Shown here piece after piece: positions 52,339 through 63,535 of a stretch of 64,000 bases of DNA. Positions within the stretch are counted from its first letter, which is position 1. Every line of letters starts with the position of its first letter. Under the pieces are notes generated by a model. It made no database searches. It was not told where the DNA came from and saw only the letters and a program-made list of their open reading frames with translations. The stretch covers positions 10,776,635 to 10,840,634 of the forward strand of contig NC_087079.1 in the NCBI RefSeq assembly GCF_026151205.1, read 5' to 3'. The position numbers and the translations under genes were made by a program. This DNA is from Bolinopsis microptera. Its lineage: Eukaryota > Ctenophora > Tentaculata > Lobata > Bolinopsidae.

Positions 52339-53168
52339 GCCCTTGCTCCTTTGTTATGGGTCATGTGAGTAGCTAAATCCCATTTTTATAGGCCAAACAC
52401 CATAAATTACATTTTGACTTGACCCAATCATATAAATTATCTATAAACTATATATAACGACCTTGGCTCCCCCTCTGTTTATACAAGAATTTGGTAACAA
52501 ACATAACAAAAATTGTGTTTTTAAACACAATTTAAAAACTATCCATTAAAAACTATCCATTACTCAAGCAATGATGACGGGATATACAATTTGGTGTTGA
52601 TTTGATTTGATCTGCAGCCATGGGGTACCATTTTTACCTGATCCATGACTCAAGTGCCGAAGGCACAAAAGAGTCAAGGACAAGGGTTAGCGAACAAGGT
52701 TTTTTCCCCGTATATGGTAGTTTGCGACCGTCGTGCTGTGTACGTACATACATGCCCGCGCGCCAATATGTTGCCTGCGTTCATAATTAGACTGTGCAAA
52801 GTTATTTTGCGCGATATTCCGGAAACAACAATTTCAAGAAAACAACAATTTTATTTAGTATCAATTAAAGCAGACAAGATATATAATATTATAATATATA
52901 TAACTGATAAGAGTATTATACCCAACATTGACCGGCGAACTGATAGCTACTTCAGAAGCAATGAAACTACAATCTTCTAGATAAAATGAGTCATAGTACT
53001 TTCAGCCGGAGCCATCATAAGTGACATAAATCTAAAAGATAGTATGGTTAGTTTCTAAATATAAACTCAAACTCTGAAAAGGAAACTGCCGTGAAATATG
53101 AAACATCGATAAAAGGACCAAGTATTTTAAAAAATAATTTATGGAAAGCCCCTCAGACAAAATAAAAA

Positions 53169-53492
53169 TCAAATATGCAATAAAGGAATCTTAAAAGGGT
53201 TTGTACTATTCATTCCTGAGGGGTGGAGGGAATTTAAGGCATGTATATATCGGTGCTCCTTAACATCTAAACTACTAGGACTTGAATTTTCTAGGATACA
53301 CACTGAAACACTATTGTTAAAATTTTCCTTCTGAGTCAGTCCATGCTCTATATGGAGGTGGAGTCCTACGCAGTTTGAGTCATCATCCGTGTCAACCTTT
53401 TGCCCACTAATAAATAGCACGAACTTTAGATCAAATATCTTAGGCGACTTGGAATAGCAAGAGAGTGACTGGAAGGTATATGCCTTTAACAA
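53169..53492 (-). mobile_element. Possible retroelement C-terminal fragment
   Basis: A 107-codon frame contains VGLHLHIEHGLTQ and, near its end, HRYIHALNSLHPSGMNSTNPF, resembling the tail after the GIY-YIG endonuclease of Penelope-like or related retroelements (…W/YI..L.T..P.GMN). No other domain is present. Weak assignment. Confidence 0.35.
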
Positions 53493-54149
53493 AAATACGT
53501 CGAAAAGAATCCAGGGTCATAAGTAATACTGTTAATAACACCACTGACTGATCAATTAGATGAAAACTACCAGTGAATAAAACAGGATAATGTGAGTGCA
53601 ATCTCCAATAATCTTAATTAAGTCTGACTATTGAACAGTGTTGTTTAATTAAAGCTATAAATTCGATCATAATAAGTTTAAGTTATCTAAAGATGATTAA
53701 ATTAACATTTAAATATAATATATTCTAAAGTTTAAACTACAAATAAAGTACAAACAGTTGCAAGTTGTACCTAGTAAACGTAACACCCTAATTTAGACTA
53801 GTCTCTAAACATAAAAAGTCAGCCTAAATGCAGTTAAATTTGCGATTATCTGGTTAGTACGGTAATGATATGTCACGTAGCCAATAACGGACAGTTTTGC
53901 TGATAACTTGTACCTTATAACCGTATTAAACCACGTAACATGACATGGTCATCCCATATACATATGTATTATGTGAGGTGATTTGGAAATTAAATCGGTG
54001 TCAGGTTAAATATTTGAAAACAATTTTATTTGGTTTCAACTTGGCAGCAGCTTGCGGCAGTGCTGGGCCCTACAGCTGAGCTGGGATCTCAGCTAAGCTT
54101 TTGTGGTAATGCTTAGCAGCTTCATATAAACACGATTGAAAATTTTTTT

Positions 54150-54281
54150 GCTCTAACCAGAGCCCTCTCGCTTGTGAAACAAGCGCGTCACGCAATACGC
54201 GTAGGCACATGTTGTCATACGTTGTATGACCCGCCGCGCACGAAGTGCGTGGCTCCCCCTGTAGCGTCGAAGACGCTACAG
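54150..54281. repeat. Cluster of five short perfect hairpins, three with GAA loops
   Basis: 54150-54163 (5-bp stem, AACC loop), 54169-54185 (CGCTTGT-GAA-ACAAGCG), 54214-54230 (GTCATAC-GTT-GTATGAC), 54237-54249 (CGCAC-GAA-GTGCG) and 54259-54281 (CTGTAGCGTC-GAA-GACGCTACAG, 10-bp stem). Parts of this block reappear inverted at 54890-55000. GC-rich against an AT-rich background. Probably part of a folded mobile element. Confidence 0.75.
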
Positions 54282-54525
54282 TGAAACGACCGTGGGGGTC
54301 ACCACGTGATACAAGGCACATGGCTATGTGAAAAAATTGTTAATAGGGTTGGCATTAAATTTGGCGTGCTGAACACCGCCCAGTTGTAGCGCGATGCTCT
54401 ACTGGGTCGCGCGCGCATCAAATAATGCTTCTCGCAACCACACTTCGGTAGATCGGCGAGATGCACCACTGTGCCTCACCGAGCTGCGAAGGATTAACAT
54501 CGTGAATCAAGCCGCCCAGTAAACC

Positions 54526-54610
54526 TTACCTGGGGACTTCAGGCTATTATGTTCATAATGTTCATAGAATAGAGATTAGGCGGAATGACAGGCTGAGCGC
54601 AGCCCAGTAA
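54526..54610 (-). repeat. Dispersed ~90-bp repeat, reverse copy
   Basis: Reverse-oriented member of the family described at 5299-5385: TTACCTGGGGAC... through GGCGGAATGACAGGCTGAGCGC to CCCAGTAA. Confidence 0.65.
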
Positions 54611-55007
54611 AGTAAACCACGCTTTTTATTTGAAAATTTAATGTACAACAAATAGTGATGAAAAATGCTCAGGGAAAAAATACAGTAATACATTCTTCAT
54701 TTTGCGTGATCATGATTACTGTTCAAATCAAAAATTGGTGCGCCGCGCACATTTATATCTTAATTGACGCGCCACGCGGTTATTTCGTATTTTAACATTT
54801 AAGTGATTTATATAGCGCACTGTACAATCGAGCGCTACACAATCAACCAGTTGTGTTAAATCCCTTATATATTTGTTTTCTTTGAATTTTCAGATATACT
54901 TCCTTTTTCACATAGCCATGTGTATACGCGTACTGCGTGACGCGCTACTTATACTGCATGCTACTTATACTGCAAGCGAGAGGGCTCTGGTTAGAGCAAA
55001 CTTCCTT

Positions 55008-55102
55008 TTACTGGGCCGCGCGGCGCGCTCAGCCTGTCATTCCGCCAAATCTTTATTCGGTGTGTATGTTAATGAACATAATAGCCTGGGGTCCTCAGGT
55101 AA
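55008..55102 (+). repeat. Dispersed ~90-bp repeat, intact copy (Helitron empty site)
   Basis: TTACTGGGCCGCG ... AGCCTGTCATTCCGCC ... CCTCAGGTAA. Contains GTTAATGAACATAATAG at 55068-55084, the uninterrupted version of the site occupied by the Helitron at 55376. Confidence 0.75.
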
Positions 55103-55375
55103 ACTTCCTTTCACTATTTTGAATTTTACAAAGGGATCCAAGCGATCAAGGCTTTGTATTGTGTTAATTGTATAGACACACCAATTGAAGATAATATAAT
55201 TGTTTTGTTTTGGTCGTTCATTACGTGATCTGTAATCAAAATTTTCTTTTTACCCTCTAGAATAATAACAATTTGGCAATATTTTAATTCAAATTCTGCT
55301 TAATTTCTTACTGGGCCGCGCTCAGCCTGTCATTCCGCCAAATCTTTATTTATGTTAAATCTTTATTTATGTTAA

Positions 55376-57072
55376 TCTTACTATATATAAAGCGAGACGA
55401 TATATATATATATATATTATTAGTTAGCCACAACTATCAGTAAAACAACGCCTTGACTTCAAATGTCGGTAAAGTGTACCTTTACAGTCATCCTGATATA
55501 AAGACATGTTAGTAAATTTATTCAAAATATCAATCCATCAATCAATCAAATAAAAGAAATTTAAAATTTAGAAATTTATGTAACTCAGCAATTCAAGTTA
55601 TGGTGGGTTGAAATCCCAAAAGAGTGGTAGAGGTGAGAAAATAAAATATGCAAGAAGAAAATCATCTTTCTTCTCTAACGTTCATCCCTCCAAAGTGCTT
55701 TAAAGTTTTAAGCTGGTTTTGCCAAAAGTTCTCCCTTTGTTTACAAATACTTAATCTTTCCTGGGCACATTGCTCAAAATTCCCAACGTCAACTTGCTCT
55801 ATATAATAATAGAAACATTAATGTCCTTACTTAAAGTACTGGTAAACAACTTAGTGGTGGTACGGTCAAGATTGTGCAAAATCTCATTATCTATAAAATG
55901 GCAGGAAAGTTCACAAGTCCTTCTTTGAGTTTTAATGTGGGATTTATGGTTCCTAAATCTAACCTTTAAAGAGTCTGAAGTACATCCTATATAACTTAAC
56001 TTACAAATATTATCATTAACTATGTACACAACATTTTTGGTATCACAGTCCAATCGTCCTTTGATACTGAATACTTGGTTGGTGTGGAAACTGCCGATTG
56101 TGGTTGATGGTTTCAGGAAGTTTTTGCAGAGATCACATTTCTTAGCACAAGGGAAGCAACCTCCAGAATCAGAATCCTCAGCTGTGTCTGGAGAGGCGTG
56201 GCCTGGATCTTCTACAGCTGGCTCTTCAACAGGAGGGAGTTTGCTATGAATAAGAATCTCATGAAGTGTTTTTGTCCCTCTAAAAGAGGTGAAAATACCA
56301 TCAGGGTCAATCACCTTGCAAAGCTCGAGATCTAGACGGAGGATGTGCTTGTGGGAGTTAAGTATCCGTCCTATGTTGGGGAGACCTGGGTTGAAATCTG
56401 TTACAAGGGGAATGAGTCTCCCTTTGCTACTGTCATCCTCCTTATGTCTCTGTTGTTGATAGTAGGAGAGCCTGCTCTTGGTTTCCACTTTATTAAAGGC
56501 CTGGTTAATTAAGCTATTGCTATAACCTCTTGTCACAAGATAGCTTGTGTATTGTGCTCGTGCTTGTATGTACTCATCATGCTCAGAAGTAAGTTTAAAG
56601 ATTCTAAGTGCAGTGCTATAAGGTATGTTTTTTATGGTATGTGTAGGATGGCAAGAGGTGGGAACTAGGAAGGCATGGTCATCACATGGCTTACTGTAAG
56701 GTTTGGTATGTAGTTGGCCTGCTTTCATGTATATAAAAGTGTCTAAGAATTCAGTGCCCTCTAATGAAGCTTTCAAGCTTTATATATATATATATCTGTG
56801 CCATTTTACTGACACCACGGCATCAACTTTAACGCGACTTTCCACAAAAACCGTAAAAGATATACAACCGAAACTTTTTTGACTGGCTCAAATGTTTTAA
56901 TGGCCTCCGAATCAGCATGAAAAAATAAAAAATTGGCCAAGGAATAATGATTTTAGAGCCCAAAATTTGGACCCCCAAGTGGTGTCAAAAACGCCAATTA
57001 AATAGGTAATAATTATTTTAGTCTCTTGAGTCTTGACACCGTTTAGGGTTATATTATACGGGTTCCTGCTAG
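55376..57072 (+). mobile_element. Helitron (1697 bp) carrying a Penelope-like element fragment
   Basis: 5' TCTTACTATATATAAAGCGA and 3' CCTGCTAG as in the 315-bp copy at 31593-31907, again between A and T. The empty target is visible in 55008-55102. Relative to the short copy, extra sequence (about 55420-56775) is inserted at the (AT)n tract after GAGACG. The insert contains the Penelope-like ORF, so either the retroelement jumped into the Helitron or the Helitron captured it. Confidence 0.78.
55799..56776 (-). mobile_element. Penelope-like retroelement, C-terminal RT portion plus GIY-YIG endonuclease (325 aa)
   Basis: N-terminal part KASLEGTEFLDTFIYMKAGQ ... LVPTSCHPTHTIKNIPYSTA is the post-catalytic RT/thumb segment typical of Penelope-like elements (FLD.....G.L.T..Y.KP.D....L...S.HP...K..IPYS.A.R). 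The C-terminal part has a CxxC pair (CDLCKNF), then NVVYIVNDNICKLSYIGCTS and VRFRNHKSHI, matching GIY-YIG (VY.I.C..C...YIG.T...L..R...H). The RT catalytic motifs are missing because the copy is 5'-truncated at a (TA)n tract. Open throughout, so relatively young. Confidence 0.82.
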
Positions 57073-57718
57073 TGAACATAATAGCCTGGGGTCCTCAGGT
57101 AACTTAATTTCATTCTGATTTAGTGCAAGTGATAAAATTTAGAAATTGATCAGATACCCGATTATAGTAAATAGTTTAAAAGGTGCTTGACGCGACGGAA
57201 ATTGTCAAGTTCTAGTTGTCAAGTTGCAAGTTTCGTGGAATTCATAAAACTAATTTATTATGTTTTTGTACGTCAGCAGTCAAAATTGTTTTTTTATTTC
57301 TTTATGAGATGCCAGTACAGTTTTTAAAACTGATAAAATCGATGCATGATATTATATTTATATTATATTATGATCAATAAGATTTCTGGCGATTCCGATT
57401 TCCGAAACACACATATTATCATTCATATGGCTTGACCTTCTTCTTGTGAAACAAATTTTGTGAAACAAATTTAAAATTTTATCCTTTATTTTACAATCAT
57501 AATATAATAATATTTATAAGCCTCCGTTTTGAAAGTTTTAAATTTTAATACATTCACATTTCTATTTAAAATTCAATCTTATGTACAAGTCAATAACTGG
57601 CCGCCAAAGCCGCGCATTCTTGAAAACAGGATTAACTTGATTATAGTTATACGACTATGTAAATTTAAAACTATCCGTGGTTTTTTATTTTAAATAAATA
57701 AGTTATAATTTTACCTAA

Positions 57719-60700
57719 TAGTAAGGGGAAAAGTGGCATTCCGTTGGATTTGAATGTTCACAAGGATTTCTCAACGGAATATGGTAGTTAGGACCCCTAC
57801 GAACATAATTAGACTTGTTGCCAATTTTGTATCTCAACAGAAACACCACTTTTACCACTTTTTACCACCTTTGTACCACCTTTCTGGTTTGCCAAATATC
57901 TTTAGTTGTGAACGTCGTAGAAGGCTGCAAATTAACCTAGAATGTTTATCTTATCAAGGAGTAAAACTTTTGTATGAAAAATTGTTACATTGGACAATCA
58001 GCTAATTGGATAATTACCAATTAGTTAATCACCAAAAAAAGTGAAAATTTTTTATTGGCTCAAAATGATTGAAATCGTTTTAAACACGGAGAAATGTAGT
58101 TTTTAGAAAAACTTCAAAAATTTTTCACTTAAAATTTTTTTCGAGACTTGGAAAAAAGTTTGAAAATTTGAAAATATATTATTCCACCAAAATTGATCGA
58201 ATTGCATGAAACGTGGATAAAAATGCTTTGCAGAAAAACTTCGAAGATTTTTAGATTGGGGAATACTAAAATCATCAATATTTGAAGTTGGAGTTCAGTA
58301 AATCTCGACATATTTTATTAATTAAGAATAGCTTAGCGGAAAGGGCTGAACCTGAAAAAGGTTAACCACACAATATTAGAGTTTCATAACTAATTACAAT
58401 ACAGCTTTATCAAATTCCACATAAAGAAACAGCACAAAAGGACCATTTAAGATCGAACCGATTTTACCTGCTGTACTATCATTTTATTGATTTCAATGAT
58501 CAAAACCTCTGTACCGTCAATCTTGCCAATCTATACCGGGTATCTGAATGTACCGGACCTCTTATTTACCTCTATAATTAGACACAGTTGTGCAAGAAAT
58601 GCGATTTCTCACAGGGGTTTCTTTTAACTGTGCACTTTTTGTCACTCTCGCAAGAGGCCCGGTATTATAGGGGGGTATAGGAAGCGAGTGTAAATCTACC
58701 TTTCATCATCCACTGTGGCTTTTTTGTATTGTGAATGCGCATGCCGCTTCGTTTGCTATGCCAGAATCCAGATACCTCAAATAACCCTCATATCATATTG
58801 CCAGGGTCGGGATAGAGCTGGAGATAGCATCGAGAGGTTGCTAGAAATAGCTAGATTTAGAGTAAACTGGTGGTAGCTAGGTGGTGCTAGCATGGATGTA
58901 GCAGAACGTAGCTACACGGGGTTTCATTGGAGTTGGTTATTTTAATGGCCAAAGAGTGCCGGAACTAAAGTTACTTAAGATTGCAGTTGAGGGGCAGTGT
59001 AAACCACGGTGTAGTCAGGGATACAGAGCTACAGTGCAGGAGTATAACTGCAAAAGAACAGTGCAAGTGATACAGTCTGCAACAGTAAAACGCCGAAGAA
59101 GCTAGACTTAGAGTGAACTGATGGAAGCTGGGTGGTGCTGAAATGGAGGTAGCAGAACGTACTACATGATGAAAACAGGAAAACTAAGGCTGGTTGAGAC
59201 CTAAAAAGATGTGAATCTGTCCTGATAGATCCATTGAAGAGCGAGTAGCGAAGAGTAAGATCACTAACATAAAGCTCTAAAGAAGAAGAGGGCTAAAGAG
59301 ACTCACTTTGATCAATAAATCCGGTACGGCAAGGTCTGTAGCCTTGATAAGAAGATACCATGAAGTAATTCATGCGGAAAAGTCGATTTATATAAAGGGT
59401 TTGTTGTATCTAAAAAGTGTGGGTCAGTCTCTCTGTTTTCATCAGATTCTGATGAAAGGCTGTTAAGCTCAGGACGGTGATCTTAATAAGTTAATAGGTC
59501 GGATAGCTGTACCTGGTTGCTTCCAGCCCACCCTTGTCGCTTGAAAATAAGTTCTCACCCCACCTCTTCCAAAAATGCAGTTACTAGAGCAGGAAACTCT
59601 TCTTCCTCCTCTTCTTTCAACCCAAACACAATCAGGTTCCAGCTCCTCTCCTCCTCTGCAGCCACAATCTTATCTCCTTCTTCGGCGTTTTACTGTTGCA
59701 GACTGTATCACTTGCACTGTTCTTTTGCAGTACTCCTGCACTGTAGCTCTGTATCCCTGACTACACCGTGGTTTACACTGCCCCTCAACTGCAATCTTAA
59801 GTAACTTTAGTTCCGGCACTCTTTGGCCATTAAAATAACCAACTCCAATGAAACCCCGTGTAGCTACGTTCTGCTACATCCATGCTAGCACCACCTAGCT
59901 ACCACCAGTTTACTCTAAATCTAGCTATTTCTAGCAACCTCTCGATGCTATCTCCAGCTCTATCCCGACCCTGGCAATATGATATGAGGGTTATTTGAGG
60001 TATCTGGATTCTGGCATAGCAAACGAAGCGGCATGCGCATTCACAATACAAAAAAGCCACAGTGGATGATGAAAGGTAGATTTACACTCGCTTCCTATAC
60101 CCCCCTATAATACCGGGCCTCTTGCGAGAGTGACAAAAAGTGCACAGTTAAAAGAAACCCCTGTGAGAAATCGCATTTCTTGCACAACTGTGTCTAATTA
60201 TAGAGGTAAATAAGAGGTCCGGTACATTCAGATACCCGGTATAGATTGGCAAGATTGACGGTACAGAGGTTTTGATCATTGAAATCAATAAAATGATAGT
60301 ACAGCAGGTAAAATCGGTTCGATCTTAAATGGTCCTTTTGTGCTGTTTCTTTATGTGGAATTTGATAAAGCTGTATTGTAATTAGTTATGAAACTCTAAT
60401 ATTGTGTGGTTAACCTTTTTCAGGTTCAGCCCTTTCCGCTAAGCTATTCTTAATTAATAAAATATGTCGAGATTTACTGAACTCCAACTTCAAATATTGA
60501 TGATTTTAGTATTCCCCAATCTAAAAATCTTCGAAGTTTTTCTGCAAAGCATTTTTATCCACGTTTCATGCAATTCGATCAATTTTGGTGGAATAATATA
60601 TTTTCAAATTTTCAAACTTTTTTCAAAGTCTCGAAAAAAATTTTAAGTGAAAAATTTTTGAAGTTTTTCTAAAAACTACATTTCTCCGTGTTTAAAACGA

Positions 60701-61066
60701 TTTCAATCATTTTGAGCCAATAAAAAATTTTCACTTCTTTTGGTGATTAACTAATTGGTAATTATCCAATTAGCTGATTGTCCAATGTAACAATTTTTCA
60801 TACAAAAGTTTTACTCCTTGATAAGATAAACATTCTAGGTTAATTTGCAGACTTCTACGACGTTCACAACTAAAGATATTTGGCAAACCAGAAAGGTGGT
60901 ACAAAGGTGGTAAAAAGTGGTAAAAGTGGTGTTTCTGTTGAGATACAAAATTGGCAACAAGTCTAATTATGTTCGTAGGGGTCCTAACTACCATATTCCG
61001 TTGAGAAATCCTTGTGAACATTCAAATCCAACGGAACCCTTAAATCGACCACTTTTCCCCTTACTA
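57719..61066. mobile_element. 3.35-kb fold-back element with ~1.38-kb terminal inverted repeats
   Basis: Arms 57719-59101 and 59677-61066 are near-perfect reverse complements; both outer ends are TAGTAAGGGGAAAAGTGG, flanked by TAA on each side (57716-57718, 61067-61069). The ~575-bp centre contains, on the minus strand, a fragment reading SWNLIVFGLKEEEEEE (LINE ORF1-like) and a diverged piece of the arm (59104-59165 resembles 58850-58917). No transposase recognised. The mirrored open frames in the two arms are one sequence read twice. Confidence 0.85.
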
Positions 61067-61544
61067 TAAGTCCAAAGCCAGCTTTGAAAAATTTACTATT
61101 AAATCATATTATATCGTCAACTTTAAATATTTACAATGCAACAATTCATTAATCTGTAAACTCGCGTACTCCAGCCCCTAAACGCATAAATTGATATGCG
61201 GCGCGGCTCAAGCCGCGCACGCACGTATTATTTTATACTGTTTGCTTTCTAATAAATATCGTGCCAATGTGTACGTCTAAATTGAAAACGTTCATGTTTT
61301 CTTTAAAGTGAATCCAATTGGGACTAGTGACAAGGATAAGGACCCAAGTAAGACCCAAGTGCCTGTACGGCTTTTTTGGACCCCTGTGGACCACTACTCT
61401 TGAAATCACTCTACAACATTGAACATCTATATCTACTACGTCATTTGGCAATTATCGTCATTAATCTAACTTTCTAATTAATTGCCGAGGGGGAAGAGTA
61501 AACGCTTCACATTAAAATTCAATATACAAAATTCAAAACCATAG

Positions 61545-63535
61545 TATATTGGGGGTATACTATGTACCCCCTTTACTATTGTACCCCCTTTACTATCATA
61601 CCCCCTTTACTATTATAACCCCTTTGATACTCGTCGGAAGCCTCTTTCGTGCACGCGAAGCGTGCACTCCGGCCGCCGCCTCTGGCAGGAGTTTTTCAGG
61701 CATTAAGACTCATCGGAAGTCGTTCAGCAGATTTATTTTTAGTTCAAAACATTCTAATTTGATGTCAAAGATGACAGGAATAAAAAATAGTTATGTTGAG
61801 ATTTTTAAGAAATTTGCATAAAATATTTGACCAAAACCCATAATCATGGGTAGAGTGAACCGCTGCCAGTGTCTCTCTTTTCCAAACAAAAGGAAATGAT
61901 ATTAATTTGAGGAACCGTCCGCAAATGCAAATTGATACCGAGAATGAAATCGGTCGCTCGCTTTTTCCATTCGATCACGGCTTACGAATGTAATAAAGCT
62001 TATTGATTTGAAAAAGCGAGCGACCGATTTCATTCTCGGTATCAATTTGCATTAGCGGACTGTTCCTCAAATTAATATCATTTCCTTTTGTTTGGAAAAG
62101 AGAGACACTGGCAGCGGTACACTCTACCCATGATTATGGGTTTTGGTCAAATATCATCTCTTTTTGATTATAATGTCAGGATAATTTACAAAGCCGAAAT
62201 GTAAACTCATAACTTCATTAATATTTATATTAATAATTAGGAGGTAATTTCATCGATTTCGAAATTTTACCTGACTGAATATGGCACTTTTTACTCATTC
62301 AAGTTGGCATTAAATTCATATATAATGCCATTTAAATATCGTGGGAAAGCAGAATTTATTCGAAATCACGAATGAGCAAAATTCTCACCTTTCGTACGTG
62401 CAAACTTTGAGCGGACGTTGCGTGCGGATACAATATTGAATCACCGTAAATTTTTGCATAGCAGTATTTTATATATAGTTTAATAAGCATGCAAAGTTTC
62501 AGAAGATTTCATATAGAACTTGGATCACAACGGGACTCCAAAGTTGATAAAAATGGTGAAAACAGCAATTTTCAGTAATTTTAGCAATTTTCTATCAAAT
62601 TGGGCGTGTCCCCACGTGTGCAACTTTTTGATTTTCAACTTTAAAACTAGCCTATAACACACTTTAGACCTTTAGGAAGCAAAATTGAGCTCCACAACCC
62701 AAGGGATGGCCCAACACCAGAGAATACTAATTCACAACTTTTGTGTTTTTATAAAATTATTCTTCAAAAAAGCACTTACTTCAATAGCGAATATCTTTAT
62801 GAAGGAGCAAAGTAAGAAACTTTTCCGGTAGATTTTCAGAATGCTTGAACAATTATCTAAGATAAAAATGTCCTCAGATTTTGAATAAAATTACTCCTTA
62901 ATGGTTTAAAATTGATTTGAAAAGTTGTTATTTTGTCAAAAATCAAGTTTTAAAAACACTTAATTTGATGACGTCATCAAGTGATGATGATGAAGATAAA
63001 TTATTTTTTGATATAATGTAAACTAAAGTATAAACAATTATTTTTAAAACCTGTGGTTCGAAATGACTGTATCTTTTATACTTTTGAATCTACGGACACT
63101 TAAATGTAGGCTACAATTGACTGCAAATTGACTGCAAAAGCGTCTATACTATACTTCACGACAATCTGTTGTAAAACAGGGGTTCCAGAAAACCCACTTC
63201 CCGATACTCCTGAAACATAAAATTTTTTTTACAGTCGATTTGGACAAGGTCTAGACGCCCTGCAAAGTTTCAGATCTCTTACTCAATTTTAACATGGTTT
63301 TTAAGGCACCTGAATATGGCGATTTTGGGTTTTTTACCTAATTTCGTATAACATGCTGGCGCGTATTTTGCGCAAATTTCTTAAAAACCTCCACATAACT
63401 ATTTCTTATTCCTGTCATCTTTAACATTGAATTAGAATGTTTTGAACTTAAATATAGGTACCTGCTGAACTACTTTCGATGAGTCTTAATGCCTGGAAAA
63501 CAATAAAGGGGATATACTAGTATAGGGGTAAATAG
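61545..63535. repeat. Inverted repeat pair enclosing a smaller fold-back MITE
   Basis: 61684-61822 and 63365-63497 are reverse complements (sharing GGCATTAAGACTCATCG and CAAAACATTCTAAT), with looser similarity extending outward to CCCC-rich ends. The left side includes a 15-bp tandem repeat (61563-61625, unit ACCCCCTTTACTATT) and a GTGCACGC-GAA-GCGTGCAC hairpin (61649-61667). Confidence 0.65.
61824..62152. mobile_element. Fold-back MITE (~330 bp)
   Basis: Arms 61824-61964 and 62010-62152 are nearly perfect reverse complements, starting ATATTTGACCAAAACCCATA and meeting around a ~45-bp loop. No coding capacity. The precise target duplication is unclear. Confidence 0.8.

Larger units (their letters stand above)
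55308..57102 (+). repeat. Dispersed ~90-bp repeat, copy split by Helitron insertion
   Basis: Left half 55308-55375 and right half 57073-57102 rejoin to match 55008-55102 when 55376-57072 is removed. A short internal duplication (AATCTTTATTTATGTTA twice) is present in the left half. Confidence 0.75.

Noticed and set aside
54340-54520. tRNA- or SINE-like segment
   Set aside because: GC-rich pieces look suggestive but no cloverleaf or A/B-box pair could be assembled by eye.
55376-57072. Hammerhead ribozyme in the terminal repeat of the Penelope-like element
   Set aside because: Looked for CTGATGA and GAAA core elements in the right order and did not find them; the shared ends fit a Helitron instead.
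57754-61021. Paired open frames (83 aa and 60 aa) found twice
   Set aside because: The same sequence read in the two arms of the 3.35-kb palindrome; no domain recognised.
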